Of a DNA stretch of 64,000 nucleotides, positions 1 to 7,485 are shown piece after piece. The notes beneath the pieces are model-generated. The model was not told the DNA's origin. It worked only from the letters and a program-made list of their open reading frames with translations, and searched no databases. A program made the translations under genes and the position numbers. The DNA comes from Chryseobacterium taiwanense (GTDB lineage Bacteria > Bacteroidota > Bacteroidia > Flavobacteriales > Weeksellaceae): contig NZ_JWTA01000015.1 in NCBI RefSeq assembly GCF_000813825.1, positions 296,403 through 360,402 of the forward strand, given 5' to 3'. Numbering within the stretch: position 1 is the stretch's first letter; each line of letters starts with the position of its first letter.

Positions 1-26
1 TTGTTTTTCTAAAATATTCTATAAAA

Positions 27-650
27 ATGGTTATTAAAACAGCAAACTTTGTAAAAAGTAGTGGAAAATGGCAAGATTGCCCGGAACCTACAATTCCCGA
101 ATATGCATTTATCGGAAGATCGAATGTTGGGAAATCTTCGTTGATTAATGCAATGATGAATCACAAAGATTTGGCTAAAACATCACAGACTCCGGGGAAA
201 ACACAGCTTATTAATCATTTCTTAGTCAATGAAAGTTGGTATTTAACCGATTTACCGGGGTATGGATATGCAAAGGTTTCAAAGTCAATCAGAAAAGATT
301 TTGAAAAGCTGATCACCAATTATATTTTAAACAGAAGAAACTTAGTGAATCTTTTTGTGTTGGTAGACTCCAGACATAAACCTCAGGCTATTGACTTGGA
401 ATTCATTCAATGGTGTGGGGAAAGTGGAGTACCGTTTTCAATCGTATTTACAAAAGTTGATAAGCTGAAACCAAATATTGCGATTAAAAATGTAGAGGAT
501 TATAAAGCGGAACTTCATAAAACCTGGGAAGATCTTCCGGAGTTGTACGTGACTTCTGCGGAAAAGAAAACCGGAGGTGATGAAATTTTAAGTTTCATTC
601 AAAAAACCAATGAATTTTTGGCTAATAATAATGTAAGCTTCGATGAGTAA
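27..650 (+). CDS. engB: Ribosome biogenesis GTPase EngB (YsxC/YihA)
   Basis: TRAFAC-class GTPase that in studied bacteria acts late in assembly of the large ribosomal subunit. All G motifs are visible: P-loop GRSNVGKSS at residues 30-38, the G2 threonine region near TSQTPGKTQ (52-60), DLPGYG (75-80), TKVDK (142-146) and TSA (176-178). The 207-residue length is normal for the family and the protein has no membrane segment. The ATG lies 26 bases into the window. The stop overlaps the start of the next gene by 8 bases, so the two are probably cotranscribed and translationally coupled. Confidence 0.97.
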   Translation: MVIKTANFVKSSGKWQDCPEPTIPEYAFIGRSNVGKSSLINAMMNHKDLAKTSQTPGKTQLINHFLVNESWYLTDLPGYGYAKVSKSIRKDFEKLITNYILNRRNLVNLFVLVDSRHKPQAIDLEFIQWCGESGVPFSIVFTKVDKLKPNIAIKNVEDYKAELHKTWEDLPELYVTSAEKKTGGDEILSFIQKTNEFLANNNVSFDE

Positions 651-1092
651 TATTATCTGGAAAATTAAAACTTTTGATGAGTTTACCGTTCCCGAGTTGT
701 ATGCCGTTTTAAAAGCAAGAATCAATGTTTTTGTCATTGAACAGAATTGTCCTTATCCTGATTTGGATGATTATGACCAAAAAGCAGTTCATATTTGGGC
801 GGAAGAAGATGGAGAAGTACTTGCCAATTGCCGAATTTTCGATAAAGGGATAAAATACGACGAAACCTCAATCGGAAGAGTGTTGACGACTGAAAAAGCA
901 AGAGGTAAAAACTTAGGAAGACAGTTGATAAAATATGCATTAGAAACGATTGAAAACCGTTTTCATACTTCTGAGATCAGAATTTCTGCACAGGATTATC
1001 TATTGAAATTCTATTCTGAGTTCGGATTTGTAGATACTGGGAAAAAATATTTAGAAGACGATATTCCGCATACGGAAATGTTGAGAAAATAA
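643..1092 (+). CDS. GNAT acetyltransferase, ElaA family
   Basis: Predicted N-acetyltransferase of 149 residues. The N-terminal pattern VLKARINVFVIEQNCPYPDLD is typical of the ElaA branch. The acetyl-CoA binding loop appears as RVLTTEKARGKNLGRQL near residues 79-95 (Q/RxxGxG/A type). The C-terminal part (FYSEFGFVDTG, then a conserved PHTEM) also fits the family. The substrate is unknown. It starts inside the last codons of engB and is followed immediately by a strong terminator, so it ends the operon. Confidence 0.9.
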   Translation: MSNIIWKIKTFDEFTVPELYAVLKARINVFVIEQNCPYPDLDDYDQKAVHIWAEEDGEVLANCRIFDKGIKYDETSIGRVLTTEKARGKNLGRQLIKYALETIENRFHTSEIRISAQDYLLKFYSEFGFVDTGKKYLEDDIPHTEMLRK

Positions 1093-1094
1093 AG

Positions 1095-1127
1095 AAAAGC
1101 GAGTAAATTAATTTACTCGCTTTTTTT
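1095..1127. terminator. Strong bidirectional terminator after the GNAT gene
   Basis: Perfect stem of at least 13 bp (arm GCGAGTAAAT and its complement) with a 2-4 base loop, followed by seven T on the plus strand. The minus-strand reading also ends in a T-rich run, so it could also end a minus-strand transcript coming from about 1207. Confidence 0.88.
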
Positions 1128-1134
1128 GACAGTT

Positions 1135-1200
1135 TTATATGGAATGTGTTTTTATGGTTATTAGTTTAATTACATTCAGAACAATAAGATCTGTCAACAT
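1135..1200 (-). CDS. Possible 21-residue peptide downstream of a response-regulator-type promoter
   Basis: Minus-strand frame ATG (1200-1198) to TAA encoding a hydrophobic peptide (MLTDLIVLNVIKLITIKTHSI, written as two parts: MLTDLIVLNVIK then LITIKTHSI). It is listed only because it lies between a good promoter-like signal (1214-1258) and a terminator (1095-1127), which together outline a transcript of about 110 bases. It has no recognised family. It could equally be a chance frame in a small non-coding RNA. Confidence 0.2.
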   Translation of the reverse strand: MLTDLIVLNVIKLITIKTHSI

Positions 1201-1213
1201 ATTGTTTGCAGTT

Positions 1214-1258
1214 CAAAAATAGATGGATAAAATTTAGTAACCTTACGGGTTTCCGTAA
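1214..1258 (-). promoter_or_regulatory. Candidate activator-dependent promoter with TTACGG inverted repeat
   Basis: On the minus strand an inverted repeat (TTACGG-AAAC-CCGTAA, 1258-1243) is followed after 21 bases by TATTTTTG (1221-1214), a perfect match to the Bacteroidota -7 consensus TAnnTTTG. No TTTG is found at the -33 position, which the repeat approximately occupies. That suggests activation by a bound regulator. The same arrangement is found at 4210-4254. The neighbouring two-component regulator is the obvious candidate to bind. Confidence 0.5.
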
Positions 1259-1266
1259 AAAACAAA

Positions 1267-1295
1267 AAAACCTTTCAAAAAAATTGAAAGGTTTT
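1267..1295 (-). terminator. Terminator of the response regulator gene
   Basis: Hairpin with arms AACCTTTCAA and its complement around an A/T loop, with a T run on both strands, just past the stop of the minus-strand response regulator. Confidence 0.8.
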
Positions 1296-1309
1296 TATTT
1301 AAAGCCAGA

Positions 1310-1975
1310 TTAAATAATTCCAATGTCCTTACAGAATGCGACCAATTGTTCGTTGCTCGTCACTTCAAGACCTTCTTTGAGACTATTTAATTTTTTCTCA
1401 ACACTGCTTAAGCTATTAGGTTTGATTCCTTTTTCCTGGAGATGTATCGGAATGTATTTTTGCAATATTCCTTTGGATAATAATGAGACAAGAGTAATAT
1501 CATAAGCGGTAAACTCATAGCTGTTAAGTTTTTTTACCTCATTTTTTAAATCAAATGATAAATAATCTTCATTAATAAAAACAGAAGCGATGGATTTTTT
1601 TAATTCTTTTGAATCGTTTCTGGCTTTACGAACATAACCATTGATTTGATAATCTTTGAAAAGAGTATCTATAATTCCGGACTTCTGTTCCCCGGAAAAT
1701 ACAATAACTTTTAGGGAAGGATGAACTTCCTTTACTTTTTGAATCAAATCTTCTCCGCCTTTGATACGTTGTGTATAATGATCTTCTTCGAAAGAAAGAT
1801 CTGTGATCAACAGGTCATAAGGATCGTTCTCACGGATAGCTTTTTTTACTTTTGCCAAAGCATCATCACAATAATATACATAATCAACTTTTGGAATATT
1901 AAGATCTTCTAATGTTTTTTGGACAGAGTAGCTACTCATTTCGTGGTCCTCGGCAATTAAAATTTTTTTAAACAT
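1310..1975 (-). CDS. Two-component response regulator, receiver plus LuxR-like C-terminus
   Basis: 221 residues. The receiver domain (about 1-130) has the acidic pair E9/D10, the probable phospho-acceptor D59 in LLITDLSF, a conserved Ser in VIVFSGEQ and a Lys in GYVRKA. The C-terminal part (about 155-221) has the layout of a LuxR/NarL-type helix-turn-helix, with S/T-x-x-E-K-x-L-N-x-L in the recognition-helix region, but it is diverged. The gene lies 11 bases downstream of the kinase gene on the same strand, so the two form an operon. The DNA target may be the TTACGG...CCGTAA repeats at 1243-1258 and 4210-4225 (inference). Confidence 0.88.
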   Translation of the reverse strand: MFKKILIAEDHEMSSYSVQKTLEDLNIPKVDYVYYCDDALAKVKKAIRENDPYDLLITDLSFEEDHYTQRIKGGEDLIQKVKEVHPSLKVIVFSGEQKSGIIDTLFKDYQINGYVRKARNDSKELKKSIASVFINEDYLSFDLKNEVKKLNSYEFTAYDITLVSLLSKGILQKYIPIHLQEKGIKPNSLSSVEKKLNSLKEGLEVTSNEQLVAFCKDIGII

Positions 1976-1986
1976 TTTTTTAGTTT

Positions 1987-3624
1987 TTAGAAAACAGGAA
2001 ATGAAATGTTAATTTTCAATCCTTTCTCGGTTCTGGTGTCAAAAGTAATTTCTCCTTTGATACTTTCAATACGGAAAACCGTAGAAGAGAGACCATTTTT
2101 ATAAATTACATCTCCGGAAATCCCAACACCGTTGTCTGAATAGAATATTCTGATGAGATTATTTTCTCTTTCAAATCTGAAAACAACACGATCTGCTTTG
2201 CTGTGTTTTTTCATGTTTACAAGCAATTCACGAATGATTTGGTATACTTCAATTTGTTTTTTTGAATTCAAATTTTCCCAAATTTCCTTATCGTTTCCGG
2301 CTAGGTAGGTATTGATTTCATTATTTTTAAATGAGCTGACTATTTCGGAAATTTTTTCATTAAAACTTTTTTCCTCAGTTAGGGGGTCTGCTTTATCATA
2401 AGAAATGTCTCTGGATTTTTCGTAGACGAACTCCAATTCATCCAGCGCCTTCTCTTTATCAAAATGTTCCTGATTTTCAATTTTAGTCATCACTTGATAG
2501 ATTCCGTTGGCGACAACATCATGAACTTTTTTCGACATTTTAAGCTGTGTTTCTTTGATTTCGAGTTCTTTTTCCTGCTGAAGACTTTTTTTTCTTTTTC
2601 TGTATAAGAAGAAACCACAGACCAATAGTAATGATAGAGCCCCAATACCAAAATTTCTTTGCAGTATTTCTGTTTCTTTCCCTTCTTTTTCTTCTTTTAT
2701 TTTATCAACGTCAAATCTGATTATTGCAAATTGATTTTGATCTTTATTTCTTATGATTTGTAAGCTGTCATTTATTGAATTAAGTCTTTGAAAGTTTTTT
2801 AAATAATTTATTGAATCTAAAATAATAAGTCTCTTTAAAGCTAATATTTGATCGCCTGCACTTTTATTGTTAATTGCAGTTTCGAGCATTTTTTTTGCAA
2901 AGTGTAAAGAAAGGTTTTTGTCTTTTGTCAAGTAGTAAGAAGATAATGTCTCAAAGCTCGAGTTTTGTCCAGGTCCATCTTTTTTTATTTTTCTAATTTC
3001 TAAAGCTTTATTTAATTCTGGTAATGGATCGTAATTTGGATTATCAAGATATTTTGCCTTAGCAATATTATTTAGCGCCTTTGAATAATTAATGCTATCT
3101 TTTACATTAATAGCTTTTTCTAAATAGCTTTTTGCAAGATTTGGTTTTCCCTGATTTATTAGTACATCGCCAATATTATTATAACATAAATACCTGTCTT
3201 CGGTGTTATCAATATATTTTAAAGCTTTAAAATAAAAATCATATGCATTTTCAAAGTTTTTAAGATAATTAGAAGCAATGGCCATGTTATTATAATTTTT
3301 GCCAAGCAATACTCTGATTGTGCTATCAGATTCTTTTTTAAGATATGTGTTTGCTTGGAGGGATGACTCAATCCCTCCTAAAAATTCACCTTTATTGGTT
3401 TGAATCATTGCCATATTTATTAATGACCTTGCTGTTCCTATTGAATCATTTGTTTCTATAAAATCATTCTTTGCAAGGTTGTAATAGTAGAATGCGGAAT
3501 CATACTCCTGAGATTCTCGATATGTAAATGCTTTATGGAAATTAGGATTATTATCAGCTATAATATTGTCTTTTTTACAGGAAAACATTAGTAATAATAT
3601 AATAATAGAAATTAAAACTTTCAT
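1987..3624 (-). CDS. TPR-containing sensor histidine kinase, lipoprotein, HisKA_3 type
   Basis: 545 residues. The N-terminus is a lipoprotein signal with a lipobox around LMFSC (Cys16). Next come tetratricopeptide-like helical pairs (about 30-300, with AxxYYNLA and NIGDVLINQGK patterns), one membrane segment (about 325-342) and a cytoplasmic kinase. The phospho-accepting His is in KKVHDVVANGIYQ, the HisKA_3 pattern that pairs with LuxR-like regulators. The ATPase domain shows the N box in RELLVNMKKHSKA and DNGVGIS. This class senses an extracytoplasmic signal through the TPR part, but the ligand is unknown. Its promoter probably includes TATTTTG at 3649-3643, just beyond the terminator of the upstream small gene. 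Confidence 0.9.
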   Translation of the reverse strand: MKVLISIIILLLMFSCKKDNIIADNNPNFHKAFTYRESQEYDSAFYYYNLAKNDFIETNDSIGTARSLINMAMIQTNKGEFLGGIESSLQANTYLKKESDSTIRVLLGKNYNNMAIASNYLKNFENAYDFYFKALKYIDNTEDRYLCYNNIGDVLINQGKPNLAKSYLEKAINVKDSINYSKALNNIAKAKYLDNPNYDPLPELNKALEIRKIKKDGPGQNSSFETLSSYYLTKDKNLSLHFAKKMLETAINNKSAGDQILALKRLIILDSINYLKNFQRLNSINDSLQIIRNKDQNQFAIIRFDVDKIKEEKEGKETEILQRNFGIGALSLLLVCGFFLYRKRKKSLQQEKELEIKETQLKMSKKVHDVVANGIYQVMTKIENQEHFDKEKALDELEFVYEKSRDISYDKADPLTEEKSFNEKISEIVSSFKNNEINTYLAGNDKEIWENLNSKKQIEVYQIIRELLVNMKKHSKADRVVFRFERENNLIRIFYSDNGVGISGDVIYKNGLSSTVFRIESIKGEITFDTRTEKGLKINISFPVF

Positions 3625-3651
3625 TATATTTTAGTTTCATGCAAAATAGTA

Positions 3652-3682
3652 AAAAGGACAGATTTATACAATCTGTCCTTTT
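3652..3682 (-). terminator. Terminator between the 64-residue gene and the kinase gene
   Basis: Perfect 13-bp stem (arm AAAAGGACAGATT) with a 5-base loop, followed on the minus strand by a T run. It should separate transcription of the small gene from the two-component operon. Confidence 0.85.
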
Positions 3683-3689
3683 CTTAAAT

Positions 3690-3884
3690 TTATGGATTTA
3701 TAGATAGAGGAGGAGGTAGCTGTCCTGAATTCCCTCCTACGGGTTCTCCGTCTGGATCAAGTCTCGTTGTTGGGTCAGAATCACTCTGCACAGTTACTGT
3801 TGTTTGAGTATTGTCGTATGTTGCTGTATTGGCATTATTGTGTCCGAATGCTAAGCTTAATAGCATTATAATGAATTGGATCAT
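3690..3884 (-). CDS. Small exported protein of unknown function beside the two-component system
   Basis: 64 residues. Residues 1-17 are hydrophobic (MIQFIIMLLSLAFGH) and could be a signal peptide or membrane anchor. The rest is rich in Thr, Asp, Pro and Gly (TRLDPDGEPVGGNSG then PPPLS), without a recognised fold. The start codon is preceded at once by TTTCCGTAAAA, which matches half of the inverted repeat seen at 1243-1258 and 4210-4225. It has its own strong terminator. Position suggests a role in the signalling unit, but this is inference only. Confidence 0.55.
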   Translation of the reverse strand: MIQFIIMLLSLAFGHNNANTATYDNTQTTVTVQSDSDPTTRLDPDGEPVGGNSGQLPPPLSINP

Positions 3885-3905
3885 TTCCGTAAAATTTGAA
3901 GTTGA

Positions 3906-4041
3906 AATTGTTTTTCTTCCTCTCGGAATATTGATTCCGAGCTGTACACGATTAAAATTTCGAAGCGCTTCTTAAATTTTTTTTGGGAAGTGAACCTTTA
4001 AAAACTGAGGAGAAACATCCGCCTCCCAATCGGGAGTTTTT
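3906..4041 (+). ncRNA. Candidate small RNA ending in an intrinsic terminator
   Basis: No protein frame fits here, yet a plus-strand terminator sits at 4023-4041 with no plus-strand gene upstream for nearly 3 kb. The interval holds an 8-bp hairpin (CTCGGAAT, loop ATTG, ATTCCGAG at 3922-3941), the palindrome GAAGCGCTTC and the purine-rich stretch CTTTAAAAACTGAGGAG. A GAGG there could pair with the CCTC of the terminator arm. The 5' end is guessed from a weak TAAAATTTG at about 3891-3899. A flavobacterial 6S-like RNA is one possibility. The hairpin could instead belong to the 5' leader of the minus-strand small gene. Confidence 0.3.
4023..4041 (+). terminator. Plus-strand intrinsic terminator without an upstream gene
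   Basis: CTCCC, loop AATC, GGGAG, then TTTTT. The T run lies only on the plus strand, so it ends a plus-strand transcript that no annotated gene explains. Confidence 0.6.
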
Positions 4042-4209
4042 CTTCGGTTTTGGCTGGTTATTTTTGAAAAACAGTTTTGTGAATTTGTCTTGTCTGTTAT
4101 TTTAATGTTTGCTTATCAACTGATTTTCTGAAGCAAAGATGAGGCATGCAAAGACGCAGGTGTTAGTCAATTCATAGACAGAGATGGACAAAATCCGGAC
4201 AGAATTATT

Positions 4210-4254
4210 TTACGGGAAACCGTAATGCGACATGATGGAAATTCATCTATTTTG
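4210..4254 (+). promoter_or_regulatory. Candidate activator-dependent promoter of the 291-residue gene
   Basis: Inverted repeat TTACGGGAAACCGTAA (4210-4225), then 22 bases, then TATTTTG (4248-4254), a one-base-short match to the -7 consensus, 22 bases before the ATG at 4277. The bases around the -7 (ATTCATC before it, TTGC after it) resemble those of the minus-strand promoter at 1214-1258, so the two promoters look related. Confidence 0.5.
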
Positions 4255-4276
4255 TAATTGCTTTTAAAAACTAATT

Positions 4277-5152
4277 ATGTTCAAGAAGAAACTATTAATT
4301 AATGAGGTGTTTGAACAAGTAAGAAGAGAATCTGGTAAAGAATCAAAAAGTGGGCAAGCTCTTTATTTATGTGTGTATTTAGAAGAAAATTTAAAATTTC
4401 TTATTGCAGATAAAACATTAGTACGTTATTATGATGCTTTTTTAAGAGATGATAAAGATTTGAATATTGATTCTCAGGTATTAGATAAGCTAAGTGAATA
4501 TATTGGGTATAAAAACTTTATGGAGTTTTCCAGAACTTTTACCAAAAAGGGAGAAGAAACAAGTAAAACCATCATAAAAATAGATTTTGATGATCATAGC
4601 GAGTTTTTTTCGGAAAAACGGTCAAATATTATCGTAAATATTACCAATCTTAACACTAACGATAGTATTCCAACATTTAAAATTCCGAACGGAATTAAGC
4701 AAAACGGATTGGGTTTTATGGAGCTTCTTCTGTTAGCTTTACTTCTTACAAGCAATATCGCTTTTTCTTCTAATAACAACAGTTCAGATAAAGGAATTAC
4801 AATGCCTTTTACTTTGCTGTCAAGGGTGAAGCCTCCTATTGAGAAAGATTATATGTATTGGAATGGAGAACGATATATTGCTACAGATAGCAGTTTTGTT
4901 GGTCCGGGGTTCGATGTCGTTGCGATGAATGAACATAAATATCGTTATTTTCAAAAGATTATGAGAAAAGATACTTTGAGTGATATCAATGCACTTGGGA
5001 GAACTTGGTATTCAAAATATGATAATATTGTTGAGTTTTTCACAGACGACGGTGTAAATCCGGAGAATGGAAGAGAGTTAAGAAAATCAACGCCTCAGAT
5101 TCTTTATAAATATGCCGGAAGATCAAAGGATATCACAGAAATAGAAGAGTAA
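4277..5152 (+). CDS. Membrane protein of unknown function, probable target of the neighbouring two-component system
   Basis: 291 residues, not recognised. The first 110 or so residues are soluble and helical, and look like a small regulatory or protein-binding domain (QVRRESGKESKSGQ, then LSEYIGYKNFMEFSRTF). A single membrane segment follows at about 148-166 (MELLLLALLLTSNIAF), and then an exported domain of about 120 residues with many aromatic residues (YMYWNGERYIATDSSF). The layout, cytoplasmic head, one membrane helix and outside domain, is like a one-component sensor or anti-sigma protein, but no catalytic motif is seen. The promoter repeat upstream ties it to the response regulator at 1310-1975. 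Confidence 0.6.
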   Translation: MFKKKLLINEVFEQVRRESGKESKSGQALYLCVYLEENLKFLIADKTLVRYYDAFLRDDKDLNIDSQVLDKLSEYIGYKNFMEFSRTFTKKGEETSKTIIKIDFDDHSEFFSEKRSNIIVNITNLNTNDSIPTFKIPNGIKQNGLGFMELLLLALLLTSNIAFSSNNNSSDKGITMPFTLLSRVKPPIEKDYMYWNGERYIATDSSFVGPGFDVVAMNEHKYRYFQKIMRKDTLSDINALGRTWYSKYDNIVEFFTDDGVNPENGRELRKSTPQILYKYAGRSKDITEIEE

Positions 5153-5227
5153 TATTCCTTCACAATAATTTAAAATTCAATTAAAACAGTTCACAGGATA
5201 TTCCTTTAATTTCGTTCTTTTTTAAAG

Positions 5228-7018
5228 ATGAATAAAGGAATATTCTGGTTTTTACTGTTCGCATTTTCGTTGTTTTCGTCTCAGCAGAAACCTGTGCAGA
5301 TTGCTTTTCTTTCAGATGTACATTTTCAGGATTTGTATGGAAGCTTTTTGGATAATGATTTTAAAGGAATTACTAATCCTAAAACAGGAAAGCCAACGAT
5401 TCTGAGAACAATGGATTCTCAATTGCATTCCACAAGGATTTTCAATGAAAACTATTTTGCTTTCCTGAAGGCATTGGATGATATTGCAAAAAAAGGAATT
5501 AAAATTGTCGCAATGCCCGGAGATTTTTCGGATGACGGACAAGCGTATAATATCCAAGGATTACACAAAATTTTAGACAGCTATCACAAAAAATACGGGA
5601 TCGATTTTTACATTACGACAGGTAATCATGATCCAGTGGGACCTTTTCGACAGGATGCTGGAAAAGATGATTTTCTTGGACAGGATGGAAAGCCTTTAGG
5701 AATTTACAGTAAAGAAAATATTGGGAAGATCAGTAATAAAATCATTACAAAAGACATTGCAGAATCAGGATATCTGGAAATTTTGAATGAATTGAAAGAC
5801 TTCGGTTTTTATCCTAAAAAAGAAAACTTGTTTTGGAGTACGCCTTTCGATTTTCAATCTGTTAAAAATTATTCCTACGAAAAAGCCTTACAAAGTGCAG
5901 ATTATTCCAGGAGAATGTATGAGGTTTCAAAAGGTTTTTCCGTTCCTGATTTAAGTTATGTTGTGGAACCTGTAAAAGGTGTTTGGATGATTGCGATTGA
6001 TGGAAACACGTACATTCCGAAAAACCTAAATGAAAACCCCAATAATCCTTCAAACTACAAAGGAGCAAGTATCGGGTACAACAATGTTTTAACGAATAAA
6101 AAGCATTTGATCGACTGGGTGAAAAAAGTTACACAAGAAGCAAAGCTGAACGGAAAAACGGTGATTGCCTTCACTCATTATCCAATGATTGATTTTAATG
6201 ATGGAGCTACGGATGAAATTGAAAATTTATTAGGCGAAAAAAAATGGCAGTTGGAAAGAGTTCCGGAAGAAGAAGTTGCAAAAACCTTTGCAGAAGCAGG
6301 TTTACAGATTCATTTTGCAGGGCATATGCATATAAATGATACCGGAATCAGGAAAGCAGGAGGGAAGATGTTGGTGAATATTCAGGTTCCTTCGTTGGCG
6401 GCTTATCTTCCGGCGTATAAAATATTGACTATAAAATCTTCGAATCAGTTGGAAGTAGAAACAGAAGTCTTAAATGATGTACCCAATTTTGATGAATTAT
6501 TTCCATTGTATGAAAAGGAATATGAGACTTTAAAAAAAGATAATAACAAAATCCTCTGGAATAAAGATATTTTAGAGTCGAAATCTTATCATAATTTTAT
6601 GCTTTTTCATCTCAAAGAATTGGTTCGTTTGAGAATGATTCCCGATGATTGGCCAAAAGATTTTATTGAAAAAGCAGAGAAATTGAGTGGGGAAGATCTG
6701 TTATTATTAGCTCAAAGTAAAAATCAATTAAAAGAAAAAAGGATTAATTCTGAATCTTTTAAAAAATGGAATTTTGAAGACGTCTTACTGGATTTATATA
6801 AGTTTCAATCTGCAGATGAGCTTGCTAAAAAAGATATTTCACAAGAAAGACAGCAGCAATATCAGACATTGGAAAAACTGTTTCAGGAGAGCCAATCCGA
6901 AGACCCGTTTATATCAAAATTAAAATCTGTTTTTAAAATTCTTTCTTTGCTTTCACATGGTGAACCGGCAGATCATTTTGAAATAGATTTGAAGAAGCAG
7001 GAGATTAAGAGGTTATAG
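5228..7018 (+). CDS. Exported calcineurin-like metallophosphoesterase
   Basis: 596 residues with an N-terminal signal peptide (FWFLLFAFSLFSSQQ). The metallophosphoesterase motifs appear in order: LSDVHFQD (D-x-H), PGDFSDDG (GDxxD), TTGNHDP (GNHD), FTHYP and FAGHMHINDTG (GHxH). They bind a two-metal centre that hydrolyses phosphoesters. The substrate cannot be read from sequence. The C-terminal 180 residues are charged and helical and have no recognised domain. It stands alone on its strand, with no clear terminator behind it. Confidence 0.9.
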   Translation: MNKGIFWFLLFAFSLFSSQQKPVQIAFLSDVHFQDLYGSFLDNDFKGITNPKTGKPTILRTMDSQLHSTRIFNENYFAFLKALDDIAKKGIKIVAMPGDFSDDGQAYNIQGLHKILDSYHKKYGIDFYITTGNHDPVGPFRQDAGKDDFLGQDGKPLGIYSKENIGKISNKIITKDIAESGYLEILNELKDFGFYPKKENLFWSTPFDFQSVKNYSYEKALQSADYSRRMYEVSKGFSVPDLSYVVEPVKGVWMIAIDGNTYIPKNLNENPNNPSNYKGASIGYNNVLTNKKHLIDWVKKVTQEAKLNGKTVIAFTHYPMIDFNDGATDEIENLLGEKKWQLERVPEEEVAKTFAEAGLQIHFAGHMHINDTGIRKAGGKMLVNIQVPSLAAYLPAYKILTIKSSNQLEVETEVLNDVPNFDELFPLYEKEYETLKKDNNKILWNKDILESKSYHNFMLFHLKELVRLRMIPDDWPKDFIEKAEKLSGEDLLLLAQSKNQLKEKRINSESFKKWNFEDVLLDLYKFQSADELAKKDISQERQQQYQTLEKLFQESQSEDPFISKLKSVFKILSLLSHGEPADHFEIDLKKQEIKRL

Positions 7019-7152
7019 TTTTTATTTTCCCACAGATCTCGCAGATTTGCACAGATGTTTGTGCTGAAATTAAGGTAATTATATACAATTTTACATTACT
7101 CATGCTATTTTCTTATTATGACTCTGTCCTTCTGAATGTAACGCCGTGAAAT

Positions 7153-7184
7153 GAAGAATCTAAGCTATGATGAGAAGATTCTTC
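7153..7184 (+). repeat. Intergenic hairpin in repeat-like sequence
   Basis: Arms GAAGAATC (7153-7160) and GATTCTTC (7177-7184) with a 16-base loop, followed by CTTCGTCAGAATGACA, a phrase of the kind that recurs between genes in flavobacterial genomes. The intergenic gap 7019-7485 holds no gene, only this hairpin, a CGCAGATTTGCACAGAT-like piece at 7033-7056, the 157-bp repeat and a terminator. Confidence 0.45.
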
Positions 7185-7237
7185 CTTCGTCAGAATGACA
7201 ATGGTGTAAAACTGTCTAGAGTCTCCTAAATTAATTT

Positions 7238-7394
7238 AAACGCAAAGATTTAATTATTTTACCCTTTATTTTAGAAAAGCAAAAGCAAATAAATTTGCTA
7301 CGCGAAGTTTGAACGAAGGCTTCATGAAATCAACTTGTTGATTCACTTTTGCTCACTTAAGATCAGAAAATTTCAAAATAAAAACTTTGCGTCA
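7238..7394 (+). repeat. 157-bp dispersed repeat, copy 1
   Basis: Non-coding element that begins AAACGCAAAG and ends CTTTGCGTCA, so its ends are inverted repeats. Inside lie two near-perfect palindromes, AGCAAATAAATTTGCT and AATCAACTTGTTGATT. A second copy of exactly the same length lies at 14626-14782 in the opposite orientation. The core from GCAAAAGC to TTTGCTAC is identical in both, while the rest is diverged. No transposase is present. It resembles a MITE-like or REP-like family. Confidence 0.65.
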
Positions 7395-7428
7395 AAAATC
7401 TAAGATGTTTATTTAAAAGCAAAAACAG

Positions 7429-7457
7429 AAAAGACTATCAAAATCTGACAGTCTTTT
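7429..7457 (-). terminator. Terminator of the phospholipase gene
   Basis: 12-bp stem with one mismatch (AAAAGACTATCA against TGACAGTCTTTT), 5-base loop and a T run on the minus strand, 29 bases beyond the stop codon. Confidence 0.8.
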
Positions 7458-7485
7458 CAATTATAAATCTAATCGTAAAAATGTT

